Shown here one piece after another: positions 7,948 through 16,286 of a stretch of DNA of 20,119 nt. The position numbers and the translations under genes were made by a program. Position 1 is the stretch's first letter, and each line of letters opens with the position of its first letter. The DNA comes from Clostridia bacterium (GTDB lineage: Bacteria; Bacillota; Clostridia; Oscillospirales; Acutalibacteraceae), in NCBI GenBank assembly GCA_900767015.1, contig CAAFXQ010000111.1, positions 1 through 20,119 on the forward strand, read 5' to 3'. The notes under the pieces were generated by a model. The model saw nothing but the letters and a program-made list of their open reading frames with translations, did no database searches and was not told the DNA's origin.

Positions 7948-8973
7948 TTGGATACAAAACAACTTTGCTTTGCTCTTTCAAGTGCCTCGGGAACAAGCGG
8001 TGACGAAGCCGAAGCCCGTAACTGTGCCGAAAGGGAACTTGAAAAATATATGAAGACCGGAACGGATGCTCTCGGAAACCTGATCGGGACGGTCGGGACG
8101 GGAAAGGTCAATATTCTTCTTGATGCGCATATTGATACAATCGGACTTGTGATAAGAGAGATAGACGAAAACGGTTTTTTACGGTTCGATAAGGTCGGCG
8201 GTGTTGATGTACGGCTTTTGCTCGGAAGCGAAGTCAAAGTGCTCGGGAAAACGGCTTTAAACGGTGTTGTCTGTTCGACGCCTCCGCATCTGATGTCTGC
8301 AGGAGACAAAGAAAAAGAAATTGATATCAAAAAAATGGCGATTGATGTCGGACTTACGAAACAGCAGGCGCAGTCGGTCGTTGAAATCGGCGACAGAGCC
8401 GTTATCTGTGCCAATCAGCTTTCGCTTCTCGGCGACAAAATTGCTTCACCGTGGCTTGATGACCGATGCGGGGCGGCCGCTGTCATAAAAGCGGTCGAGG
8501 TAGTTCACGATAAAATCAAAAATGTTCGGGTTACCGTTCTTTTATCCTGCGGAGAGGAAGTCGGCGGCTTCGGCGCGAAGACGGGAGCCTTCTCATGTGA
8601 TGCCGATTATGCAATAGCGGTTGACGTCGGCTTCGGGGCGGACTGTGTGACGCCGAAAGACGAAACCATCGAGCTTTCAAAAGGTCCGTCAATCGGTCTT
8701 TCTCCTGTTTTAGACCGTGAACTCGGAAAGAAGCTGAAAGCGATCGCTGTTAAGAATAATATACCGTATCAGCACGATGTGATGAGCGGACGTACGGGTA
8801 CAAACGCCGACCATATCAATATTACCAAGGGCGGCGTAAAAACAGCCCTGCTGTCGATTCCGCTTCGCAATATGCATACGCCCGTTGAGGTCATCAGCAT
8901 AAAAGATGTTGACGACACGGCACGGCTGATTGCTGAATTCATTTTGGAAACGGACGGTGAATGCGATGCTTGA
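7948..8973 (+). CDS. M42 family metallo-aminopeptidase, first of a tandem pair
   Basis: A cytoplasmic di-metal aminopeptidase of family M42 (TET, glutamyl-aminopeptidase and the so-called endoglucanase M relatives), expected to assemble into dodecameric particles that trim peptides released by proteases such as ClpXP. The 341 residues contain the ligand and catalytic series LDAHIDT (His61, Asp63), WLDDRCG (Asp171/172), SCGEEVGGFGA (Glu203, Glu204), AVDVGFG (Asp226) and RNMHTPVE (His310), plus TGTNAD near the active site. Substrate specificity is not evident. The TTG start has GGAAG 9 bases upstream; the nearby ATG at 7941 is out of frame. Its stop overlaps the next M42 gene by 8 bases. Confidence 0.92.
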   Translation: MDTKQLCFALSSASGTSGDEAEARNCAERELEKYMKTGTDALGNLIGTVGTGKVNILLDAHIDTIGLVIREIDENGFLRFDKVGGVDVRLLLGSEVKVLGKTALNGVVCSTPPHLMSAGDKEKEIDIKKMAIDVGLTKQQAQSVVEIGDRAVICANQLSLLGDKIASPWLDDRCGAAAVIKAVEVVHDKIKNVRVTVLLSCGEEVGGFGAKTGAFSCDADYAIAVDVGFGADCVTPKDETIELSKGPSIGLSPVLDRELGKKLKAIAVKNNIPYQHDVMSGRTGTNADHINITKGGVKTALLSIPLRNMHTPVEVISIKDVDDTARLIAEFILETDGECDA

Positions 8974-9985
8974 AACACTGAAAACACTTTGTGAGCTGAA
9001 CGGAACCTCCGGACGGGAGGAGACGGTCAGAAGCTATATCATCGAGCATATCAAGGATCACTGTGAATACACGGTTGATCCTTTGGGTAATGTACTGGCT
9101 TTCAAAAAGGGCAGAAGACGTCCGAAAAATAAAGTGATGCTGACCGCCCATATGGACGAAGTCGGGTTCATTATCACCTATATAACCGACGACGGATATC
9201 TGAAATTTGACTGCGTAGGCGGAATAGACGAAAAAGTGATCGTCGGAAGAAATGTGACGGTCGGTGAAAAACAGATACCGGGCGTCATCGGCATCAAAGC
9301 CGTTCATCTTTGTGAAAGTGACGAAAGAGAAAAAGTCCCGAAGGTCAGGGAACTGTATATTGATATCGGTGCGGACTCAAAACAAGAGGCCGAAGAATAT
9401 GTCGAAATCGGCGATGCAGCTTATTTTATGTCGGACTTTAAAAAAATCGGCGAAAACAAAGTCAAGGCGAAAGCAATTGATGACCGTTTCGGCTGCTGTG
9501 TGATGCTGAAAATGCTCGAAAGCGAACTTGAATACGATACGCATTTTGCTTTTCTTGTTCAGGAGGAAGTTGGCTTGCGGGGTGCCGGCGCCGCAGCTTA
9601 TACCGTCAATCCCGATTATGCAATTGTTATCGAAGCGACGACTGCCGCCGACGTTGCCGGTGTCAGCGGTGCCGACCGTGTCTGTTGTCAAGGTGAGGGA
9701 GCCGTTGTCTCTTTCATGGACAGATCAACGATCTATAACCGTGAACTTTATCAAAAAGCGTTCCGGCTTGCCGAAGCGAACGGTATCAGAATCCAGACTA
9801 AGACGGCTGTTGCCGGCGGAAATGACGCCGGAGCCATTCACAAGTCAAATGCGGGAATAAAAACGCTGACCGTTTCTCTTCCGTGCCGCTATATTCATTC
9901 GGCTACAAGTGTTGCCGATACAAGAGACATGACGGCCTGCTTTGACTTGATCCGACTTTTAAGCGAGGATTTTGCCGATGCTTAA
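8966..9985 (+). CDS. M42 family metallo-aminopeptidase, second of a tandem pair
   Basis: A 339-residue paralogue of the preceding gene and clearly diverged from it. Ligands and catalytic residues are present: TAHMDEVGF (His62, Asp64), IDDRFGC (Asp172/173), VQEEVGLRGA (Glu200, Glu201), IEATTAAD (Glu223, where the first copy has Asp226) and RYIHSATSV (His311). GGNDAGAIH replaces the TGTNAD segment. The different ligand and loop suggest the two copies cleave different N-terminal residues or form a mixed particle; this is inference. ATG at 8966 fits the family N-terminus MLETLKTLCELNGTSG; an extension to 8930 would only reuse the previous gene's end. It overlaps both neighbours by 8 bases, which implies translational coupling. 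Confidence 0.92.
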   Translation: MLETLKTLCELNGTSGREETVRSYIIEHIKDHCEYTVDPLGNVLAFKKGRRRPKNKVMLTAHMDEVGFIITYITDDGYLKFDCVGGIDEKVIVGRNVTVGEKQIPGVIGIKAVHLCESDEREKVPKVRELYIDIGADSKQEAEEYVEIGDAAYFMSDFKKIGENKVKAKAIDDRFGCCVMLKMLESELEYDTHFAFLVQEEVGLRGAGAAAYTVNPDYAIVIEATTAADVAGVSGADRVCCQGEGAVVSFMDRSTIYNRELYQKAFRLAEANGIRIQTKTAVAGGNDAGAIHKSNAGIKTLTVSLPCRYIHSATSVADTRDMTACFDLIRLLSEDFADA

Positions 9986-10751
9986 GCTTGCCGAAGAGAA
10001 AGACGAAAATCGTCTTGCTGCGTTTTGCTATTCCTATCCGCTCGGAATCAGAATCCGCTGTCTGCTTTCGGCTTACGGAACCTCTTCGTCTCTTGTGAAA
10101 TTCTGGCTCGGCGAAGAAAACGGAACGGTCAACTGTGCCGTCTGCTCGTTTGACGGTTGTGTTACCGTTGTTGCCGATGATACGGCGCCTTTTCCGGAGT
10201 TGGCGGCTTTTTTGAATGCGGTCGGTTTTACCGATTTGTGCGCACCGGACGATACGCTCAGAAAGCTCGGCTTCACGGCGGATTTTACGAAAAAGATGTT
10301 CTGTTATATAAATCCGCTTTCGTCCGGCTATGAAAAAGCGCAGACGGGTTACGGCGACCTATCGGAAGTTTATGCGCTGATTTCCCGCTCGATTCCCGGC
10401 TCGTTTTCGCCCGAAAGGGAGGCCTATCTGTGCTGGCTATCCGATTTCACCTACCGAAGCCGCAGAGGCTTGGCAAGGCTGAAAACGGTCGAAGACGACG
10501 GCAACTTGCTTTCCTGTGCACTTACGGCGGCGGAGTGTGAGGACGCAGCGATTATCAGCGGTGTCGCCTGTGACGAACGGGCAAGAGGGAAGCATATCGG
10601 ACAGCGGACGGTCAGAACGATTGCCGATGAGCTGGCCGGAGAGGGCAAAAAAGTATACGTTATCGCTCTTAACGACAGCGCAGAAAGCTTTTATCTGAAA
10701 ACCGGCTTTGCTTTTTGCGGTACGGTTTCTTACATAGAAAGGAAAAATTGA
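9978..10751 (+). CDS. GNAT family N-acetyltransferase
   Basis: A 257-residue protein. The C-terminal half (about 115-257) is a GNAT fold: the acetyl-CoA pyrophosphate loop CDERARGKHIGQRTV matches the R/QxxGxG/A motif, and the following VIALNDSAESFYLKTGFAFCG is the usual last part of the fold. The N-terminal 115 residues show no motif I recognise and may be a degenerate second GNAT half. The acceptor is unknown. GAGGA lies about 8 bases before ATG 9978; an in-frame TTG at 9972 is possible. The gene overlaps the M42 gene by 8 bases and its TGA overlaps the next ATG as TGATG, so it sits in a coupled series. Confidence 0.82.
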   Translation: MLKLAEEKDENRLAAFCYSYPLGIRIRCLLSAYGTSSSLVKFWLGEENGTVNCAVCSFDGCVTVVADDTAPFPELAAFLNAVGFTDLCAPDDTLRKLGFTADFTKKMFCYINPLSSGYEKAQTGYGDLSEVYALISRSIPGSFSPEREAYLCWLSDFTYRSRRGLARLKTVEDDGNLLSCALTAAECEDAAIISGVACDERARGKHIGQRTVRTIADELAGEGKKVYVIALNDSAESFYLKTGFAFCGTVSYIERKN

Positions 10752-12016
10752 TGTTTGAATTCAACGAAAAAATTACCGGACTTTCCAAAAAAGCGGAGGC
10801 TATTTCCGCTTCACGCTTTTCGGATATAGATAAAATCACCGAATATAACCAACAAAAAATGCTTAAGGCGTTTCTTGACAATCATGTCAGCGAAAGCATT
10901 TTTGCTGAATCGACCGGGTACGGATATTCCGACCGGGGCCGTGAAACGCTTGAACGGGTTTTTGCCGATGCCTTCGGAGCCGAGGACGCTCTTGTGAGGT
11001 ATCAGTTTACCTGCGGAACGCATACGCTTGCCGTTGCGCTTTTCGGCGTTTTACGGCCGGGCGACATCATGCTTTGTGTCAGCGGAACACCGTACGACAC
11101 GATACAGCCGGTTATCGGCATTTCGGGGAATGATGATAACGAAGGCTCACTTCGGGACTTTGGCATCATCTATAAACAGGTCGATTTAAAGCCGGACGGC
11201 ACACTTGACTTTGAAAAAATCGAAGAAGCCGTCAGACGTGAACAGCCGAAAATGGTCTATGTTCAACGCTCACGGGGGTACAGTCTGCGCCCCTCAATTT
11301 CGGTTGACGAAATTGGCAGAGTCGTTAAAATCACCAAAGATAACAGCGACGCCGTTGTGTTCGTCGATAACTGCTACGGCGAGTGGACCGAAACAAAAGA
11401 GCCGACTGAGGTCGGAGCGGATCTGATTGCCGGTTCGCTGATTAAAAATCCGGGCGGCGGCATCGCCAAAACCGGCGGTTATATCGCCGGAAAGCGTGAA
11501 CTTGTCGAAAAATGTGCGTACCGTCTGACTTGCCCGGGGGTAGGCGGAGAAGTCGGAGCGACCCTCGGACACACAAGAGAGATGTTTTTAGGCGCTTTCA
11601 ATGCGCCGCACGCTGTCGGAGAGGCACTGAAAACCGCAGTGTTTACTTCGGCGCTGTTCTCCTTGATGGGCTTTGACACAACCCCGGAATATAACGAAAC
11701 CCGGCACGATATCATTCAGGCGGTAAAGCTTACGAACCGGGATAATCTGATTGCCTTTTGCCGGGGGCTTCAAAAATACTCGCCGATCGATTCCTTTGTT
11801 GTTCCCGAGCCGTCCGATATGCCCGGCTACGACAGTCAGGTAATTATGGCCGCCGGTGCGTTCACCTTAGGCTCAACGATTGAAATTTCCGCCGATGCGC
11901 CGCTTCGTGAGCCGTATGCTGTATGGCTTCAGGGCGGATTGAATTATCACAGCGCAAAGGTTTCGGTTATGTCGGCGGCTTCGGAGGTGTTAAAAACAAA
12001 TGGGAAGCTTTGTTAA
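10751..12016 (+). CDS. Methionine gamma-lyase family PLP protein (YnbB/aluminium-resistance family)
   Basis: A fold-type I PLP enzyme of 421 residues. The sequence FTCGTHTLAVALFGVLRPGD, then VFVDNCYGEW with the PLP-pyridine Asp, then SLIKNPGGGIAKTGGY with Lys232 as Schiff-base lysine, identifies the family annotated as methionine gamma-lyase family protein or aluminium resistance protein, of which YnbB of Bacillus is a member. The family is related to cystathionine beta/gamma-lyases, but the true reaction is not established. ATG at 10751 overlaps the previous stop by one base; an upstream in-frame extension to 10715 is only GNAT sequence in another frame. In Bacillus the YnbB gene is next to hfq and glnR, not M42 genes, so this context is different. 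Confidence 0.88.
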   Translation: MFEFNEKITGLSKKAEAISASRFSDIDKITEYNQQKMLKAFLDNHVSESIFAESTGYGYSDRGRETLERVFADAFGAEDALVRYQFTCGTHTLAVALFGVLRPGDIMLCVSGTPYDTIQPVIGISGNDDNEGSLRDFGIIYKQVDLKPDGTLDFEKIEEAVRREQPKMVYVQRSRGYSLRPSISVDEIGRVVKITKDNSDAVVFVDNCYGEWTETKEPTEVGADLIAGSLIKNPGGGIAKTGGYIAGKRELVEKCAYRLTCPGVGGEVGATLGHTREMFLGAFNAPHAVGEALKTAVFTSALFSLMGFDTTPEYNETRHDIIQAVKLTNRDNLIAFCRGLQKYSPIDSFVVPEPSDMPGYDSQVIMAAGAFTLGSTIEISADAPLREPYAVWLQGGLNYHSAKVSVMSAASEVLKTNGKLC

Positions 12017-12692
12017 GTTTGATGAGGACACCCTGTTTCTTCTTGCCGAAAATCAGTTTAACGACAGCAAGGCATATTACGAATCTGTCAAAGAAACGCT
12101 TAAGCAAAAGGCAACGGTGCCGATGCGTCAGATCTGTTCGGATCTCAGCGAAAAGCTGTTCTCGATCGATCCGCAGATGAACCTGATTCCGACAAAAATG
12201 GTTTCACGCATCAGACGGGATACCCGTTTTTCGAAAAATAAAAATCTTTACCGCAGTAATATGTGGGCGATGTTTATGCGGGATAAGCATACATGGCGGT
12301 ATAAACCGTGTATGTGGTTTGAAATCACGCCGGGCGGGTATGATATGGGTGTCGGTCTTTTTGACTGTGAACCGGCCTTGATGGTAAAGTACAGAGAAGC
12401 GATTGCGGAAAATCCGAAGCTTTTTAAAAAGGCTGTAAAAAGTGCGCTCGATGCGGGCGCCGTACCCGATTATGAGTGCTATAAAAAGCCGAAGCCGGGG
12501 AACGTCCCGAAAGAGCTTTCCGGCTATTACAATGCGAAGTATATTTATTTTATCCGGCACAGCGATTCTTTACAGCCGCTTTTTGACGGAACGGTCATGA
12601 ATGAGCTGTTCGATGCTGTCGATGCGTTTGCACCGATGTATCAATTTTTGCTTACCGTAACCGATAAAATGATTGCTGAGAAAGGGAGATAA
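12000..12692 (+). CDS. DUF2461 (TIGR02453) family protein
   Basis: A 230-residue protein of the DUF2461 family, whose function is unknown. The characteristic segment RIRRDTRFSKNKNLYRSNMW (about 68-87) is present, followed by FEITPGGYDMGVGLFDCEP. There is no signal peptide or membrane segment, so it is probably cytoplasmic. GGAGGTG 10 bases upstream supports ATG 12000. The start overlaps the upstream PLP gene by 17 bases. The ribosome site therefore lies inside the previous coding sequence, which fits translational coupling. The phosphohexomutase follows after 4 bases. Confidence 0.85.
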   Translation: MGSFVKFDEDTLFLLAENQFNDSKAYYESVKETLKQKATVPMRQICSDLSEKLFSIDPQMNLIPTKMVSRIRRDTRFSKNKNLYRSNMWAMFMRDKHTWRYKPCMWFEITPGGYDMGVGLFDCEPALMVKYREAIAENPKLFKKAVKSALDAGAVPDYECYKKPKPGNVPKELSGYYNAKYIYFIRHSDSLQPLFDGTVMNELFDAVDAFAPMYQFLLTVTDKMIAEKGR

Positions 12693-12696
12693 TTTT

Positions 12697-14226
12697 ATGA
12701 CGAAGAAAGAAACGTATAAGAAGCTGAAAAGCGGAACCGACATCAGAGGGGTTGCCGTTGAAACGCAGAACAGTCCGGTTGAATTGACCGATGAAGCCGT
12801 TTTTGATCTGACCGCCGGTTTTTGCTTGTGGCTTCAGGAAAAAGGAATCAAAGAGGGCGGCAAAGTTGCTGTCGGTCACGATTCGAGAATCTCTGCCGGA
12901 AGGATTAAAAAGCAGGTGATTCACGCTCTTTGCGCTTTCGGATACGACGTATGTGACTGCGGTCTTGCTTCGACGCCGGCTATGTTTATGACAACGGTCG
13001 ATCTCGGGTGCGAAGCGGCCGTTCAGATCACGGCCAGCCATCATCCGTACGACAGAAACGGACTGAAATTCTTTACAAAAAACGGCGGCCTCGACGGTGG
13101 TGATATCGAAAGGCTGATTGCGCTTTCGTGTGAATACAGCCTTCCGTCCGGGGGAAAAGAAAGCAGGGTTGAAGCCGTCGACTATATGACGGCTTATGCA
13201 AAAAGACTTCGTGACATGATCTGCCGTGAAGTCAACGCCGGTGACTATGAAAAACCGCTTGCCGGATATAAGATTGTTGTGGACGCCGGTAACGGAGTCG
13301 GCGGATTTTATGCCGAAAAGGTGTTAAAGCCGCTCGGAGCCGATATCACCGGAAGTCAGTTCCTTGACCCGGACGGATTGTTCCCGAATCATGCACCGAA
13401 CCCGGAAAACGAAGAGGCCATGAAAAGCATCTGCGAAGTCGTAAAGCGCAATCATGCTGATCTCGGTATTATTTTTGATACCGATGTCGACCGTGCCGGC
13501 TGTGTGGACGAAAACGGACGGGAAATCAACCGCAACCGCTTAGTCGCTCTTGCGTCGATCATTGCGCTCGAAAATAACCCCGGCGGCACGATTGTAACCG
13601 ACAGCGTCACTTCGACGGGTCTTACCGATTTTATCAATCATACGCTTCATGCCGTGCATTACCGCTACCGCAGAGGATACCGGAACGTCATCAACCGTCA
13701 GATAGAGCTGAATGAAAAAGGCGTGAATTGCCCTCTTGCCATCGAGACCTCCGGCCATGCCGCTTTCCGTGAAAATTACTATCTTGATGACGGCGCCTAT
13801 TTGATTACAAAAATCGTAATCAAGGCCGCCGTTATGGGGAAAAGCGGTAAAAAGCTTGAATCCTTGCTCGAGAATCTGAGAGATCCGGCGGAAGCTTGTG
13901 AACTTCGTCCGAAGATTCTGGAAGAGGATTTCAGAGAATACGGAAATTCTGTTTTGTCCGAACTGGAAAAGTATACGCAAGCGATGAAAGGCTGGACGAT
14001 CGCCGACGATAACCGGGAGGGAATCCGGATTTTCCTCGGAAAAGATCAGGGTGACGGCTGGTTCCTTTTGAGACTGAGCGTTCACGACCCGATTATGCCG
14101 CTGAATATTGAAAGCGACAGTACGGGCGGTGTCATGAAAATTGTACTTCAGGTTTACGATTTTCTTAAGAAGTTTGATAAACTGGACATTTCGATGGTGC
14201 AATCGTATATCGACAGCCATCGGTAA
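12697..14226 (+). CDS. Alpha-D-phosphohexomutase (phosphomannomutase/phosphoglucomutase)
   Basis: Interconverts hexose 1- and 6-phosphates through a phosphoserine intermediate and feeds sugar-nucleotide and cell-surface polysaccharide synthesis. The four family loops are visible in 509 residues: catalytic ITASHHPYDRNG with Ser114, the Mg site DTDVDR (Asp261, 263, 265), the sugar-binding loop ETSGHAAF (350-357), and the phosphate-binding RLSVHDPIMPLNIES (459-473). The N-terminus has SGTDIRG like other family members. Sugar preference (glucose, mannose or both) cannot be settled; the ETSGH loop is nearer the phosphomannomutase type (EMSGH) than the glucosamine type. GGGAG lies 8 bases before ATG. 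Confidence 0.9.
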   Translation: MTKKETYKKLKSGTDIRGVAVETQNSPVELTDEAVFDLTAGFCLWLQEKGIKEGGKVAVGHDSRISAGRIKKQVIHALCAFGYDVCDCGLASTPAMFMTTVDLGCEAAVQITASHHPYDRNGLKFFTKNGGLDGGDIERLIALSCEYSLPSGGKESRVEAVDYMTAYAKRLRDMICREVNAGDYEKPLAGYKIVVDAGNGVGGFYAEKVLKPLGADITGSQFLDPDGLFPNHAPNPENEEAMKSICEVVKRNHADLGIIFDTDVDRAGCVDENGREINRNRLVALASIIALENNPGGTIVTDSVTSTGLTDFINHTLHAVHYRYRRGYRNVINRQIELNEKGVNCPLAIETSGHAAFRENYYLDDGAYLITKIVIKAAVMGKSGKKLESLLENLRDPAEACELRPKILEEDFREYGNSVLSELEKYTQAMKGWTIADDNREGIRIFLGKDQGDGWFLLRLSVHDPIMPLNIESDSTGGVMKIVLQVYDFLKKFDKLDISMVQSYIDSHR

Positions 14227-14238
14227 AGGAGACCGGAT

Positions 14239-15591
14239 ATGAAAAGATTTGCCGGTGCAATGTTGATCATCTGTCTTTTATGTGCCGGTTTGTTTCTTGT
14301 TTACAGCATTGAAATCAAACCGGTTGAAAGCCTGATAAGACCTCCCGAATACAGTGATGAGGGCGGAAGTGTGCAGGCGGCGCTTGAAGCGGAAATCGGA
14401 AAGGTGTATTTTTTGAAAACGCCGACGAAAGGCGAGCATCGCAGTGCGTTTGTCTATTATGATCTGGACGGGGACAGCAGAAAGGAAGCTGTTGTCTTGT
14501 ACAGCGATTTAAAAAATCCGAACCGTGTCAATTTGTGCGTCTATAAAAAGGAAGCTTCTTCGTGGAAGAGGTTCGCAAGTGTTTCATCGGCATATTCCGA
14601 TGTGGTTCAGATCGATTTTGCCGATATCAACGGAAACGGCATCAGCGACATTATTGTAGGATACAGCTCTTTTTCTTCCGAAATCGTACAGCATCTGTTT
14701 GTTTATTCAATTAACTTTGCTGATTCTTCGCTTTGTATCAGATATGATTGCGACTATTCGCAATACTGTATTCTTGATGTCGATCTTGACAATAAAAGAG
14801 ATATTCTCGTTCTGAATTCAAATGACAAAGATGAGAATTTCGGATACACAGCCGATGTGATAAGCTTTGCTGCACAAAAGCCGGAAATCCGTGATACGAT
14901 TGCTCTTGATACAGCATTACGGATCGTATCTGACATTACTTTTGATTTTGAAAACAGTAAAGACGGTGCAAGAATTTATATTGACGGCTATACATCAGAC
15001 GGCAAAATGCTTACCGATATGGTGATCTGGGATAAAAAGAATAACAGTCTGAAACGCAAGATGATCGGTTCCAAAAGTCTTGCCGCTTTAACAACCAGAA
15101 CCAAAACCGCTGAGTGCAGCGATATTGACGGCAACGGAATCACAGACATTCCCACTGACTATATTCTTCCGGCGTCTAAATCGCAGGGTGACAAAAACAT
15201 CAGCTTGTTGCATTATGTCAGCGTCAGCGGAAACAATTTGATAAACACCGGATATTATTTCGAAAATGCAAGCAACGGGTATTATTATAAGATAGATCAA
15301 TCTGTTCTGAAAAAAATTACGATTGTGGCAACTCAGAATGCTTCGTCCGTAAAGTTTTATACGGTAAAAGAAGGCAAAAACGGCAAAGCGGCGGCGGACC
15401 GATTGCTGTTTGAAATACGGACCGTAATCGATCTTGAAACCGGGAGAGCGCCGCAGACATTTAAGAGCCTCGGACAGAACAAGGAATTCTATTATTACTG
15501 CCGGATATATGAAAAGGGCGAAAAGGCAGGATTTACAATCCGTGAAATAAGAGATAACCTGATTTTCGATCTGAAAGGAAGTTCCAATTGA
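14239..15591 (+). CDS. Exported or membrane-anchored FG-GAP/VCBS-like repeat protein
   Basis: I do not recognise a named family. The 450-residue protein begins MKRF with a hydrophobic stretch (about 5-23), so it is exported or anchored with the bulk outside. LICLLCAG resembles a lipobox but has Leu at -1, so lipid modification is doubtful. Four calcium-loop-type repeats follow: DLDGDSRKEAV (75-85), DINGNGISDIIVG (129-141), DVDLDNKRDILVL (180-192) and DIDGNGITDIP (295-305). These are hallmarks of FG-GAP/VCBS beta-propellers. AGGAG is close upstream of ATG. Its stop overlaps the start of the response regulator (bases 15588-15591), so it is probably made with the two-component system. A role as an extracellular accessory or sensor for the kinase is inference. 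Confidence 0.75.
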   Translation: MKRFAGAMLIICLLCAGLFLVYSIEIKPVESLIRPPEYSDEGGSVQAALEAEIGKVYFLKTPTKGEHRSAFVYYDLDGDSRKEAVVLYSDLKNPNRVNLCVYKKEASSWKRFASVSSAYSDVVQIDFADINGNGISDIIVGYSSFSSEIVQHLFVYSINFADSSLCIRYDCDYSQYCILDVDLDNKRDILVLNSNDKDENFGYTADVISFAAQKPEIRDTIALDTALRIVSDITFDFENSKDGARIYIDGYTSDGKMLTDMVIWDKKNNSLKRKMIGSKSLAALTTRTKTAECSDIDGNGITDIPTDYILPASKSQGDKNISLLHYVSVSGNNLINTGYYFENASNGYYYKIDQSVLKKITIVATQNASSVKFYTVKEGKNGKAAADRLLFEIRTVIDLETGRAPQTFKSLGQNKEFYYYCRIYEKGEKAGFTIREIRDNLIFDLKGSSN

Positions 15592-16286
15592 AAAAGATAT
15601 TATTAGCTGAAGATGAAAGCGCAATCAGAGAAATCATTGCCATTAACCTCACAAGAGCGGGATATGAGGTCGTACAGGCCGCCGACGGCAAAAGTGCGCT
15701 CAGCCTTTTTAATGAAAGTCCTTTAAGCTTCGATGTAGCTTTGCTTGATATTATGATGCCTACGATAGACGGCGTAACGGTTTGCAAAGCGATCCGGGAA
15801 GCCGATGCGAATATCGGAATTATATTGCTGACCGCAAAGACACAGGAAAACGACAAGATTACGGGACTGAAAAGCGGCGCCGACGATTACATAACGAAGC
15901 CGTTTTCCGTTAATGAGCTTTTGGCTAGGGTTGAAGTCGTGTGCAGGCGGGTTGAAATGATTAAAAGTGCAAAAACTGAAGGAAGCGGCGAAATCGTAAG
16001 CGGCGACTATGTGCTCAGCATCAAAAAACGCTCTCTTTTCGATAACGGCAATCAGATCGAATTATCACAGATTGAATTTCAGATTCTCGAGCTTTTGCTG
16101 TCTAACAGCGGAAAAACGTTTGAACGAAGCGAAATTCTGGAATATGCATGGGGCGACCGTTTCTACGGAGATGACAAGGTTGTCGATGTCAATATCAGAA
16201 GGCTGCGGATAAAGATTGAAAAAAATCCGTCCTCCCCGAAGCATCTGATTACCGTAAGAGGAAAGGGGTATAAGTGGGTTGAGTAA
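15588..16286 (+). CDS. OmpR/PhoB-type response regulator
   Basis: A 232-residue DNA-binding response regulator. The receiver domain (1-120) has the acidic pair in AEDES (Glu8, Asp9), phosphoacceptor Asp54 in LLDIMMP, Thr82 and Lys104 (TKPFS). The C-terminal winged helix (about 135-232) has FQILELLLSNSGKTFERSEIL and the recognition region VVDVNIRRLRIKIE, ending GKGYKWVE. The TTG start has AAGGAAG about 6 bases upstream and overlaps the stop of the FG-GAP gene. The partner kinase starts 8 bases before the end of this gene. No autoregulatory promoter is visible upstream, since the region is coding. Confidence 0.95.
   Translation: MKKILLAEDESAIREIIAINLTRAGYEVVQAADGKSALSLFNESPLSFDVALLDIMMPTIDGVTVCKAIREADANIGIILLTAKTQENDKITGLKSGADDYITKPFSVNELLARVEVVCRRVEMIKSAKTEGSGEIVSGDYVLSIKKRSLFDNGNQIELSQIEFQILELLLSNSGKTFERSEILEYAWGDRFYGDDKVVDVNIRRLRIKIEKNPSSPKHLITVRGKGYKWVE

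Noticed and set aside
3540..14220. Other long minus-strand reading frames (for example 3226-3840, 4172-4771 and 13540-14220)
   Set aside because: They lie opposite well-identified genes and show no family motifs. They come from the coding bias of the + strand.
14239..14310. A lipoprotein signal on the FG-GAP protein
   Set aside because: The Cys in LICLLCAG is preceded by Leu rather than Gly, Ala or Ser, so the lipobox is not convincing. A signal anchor is more likely.
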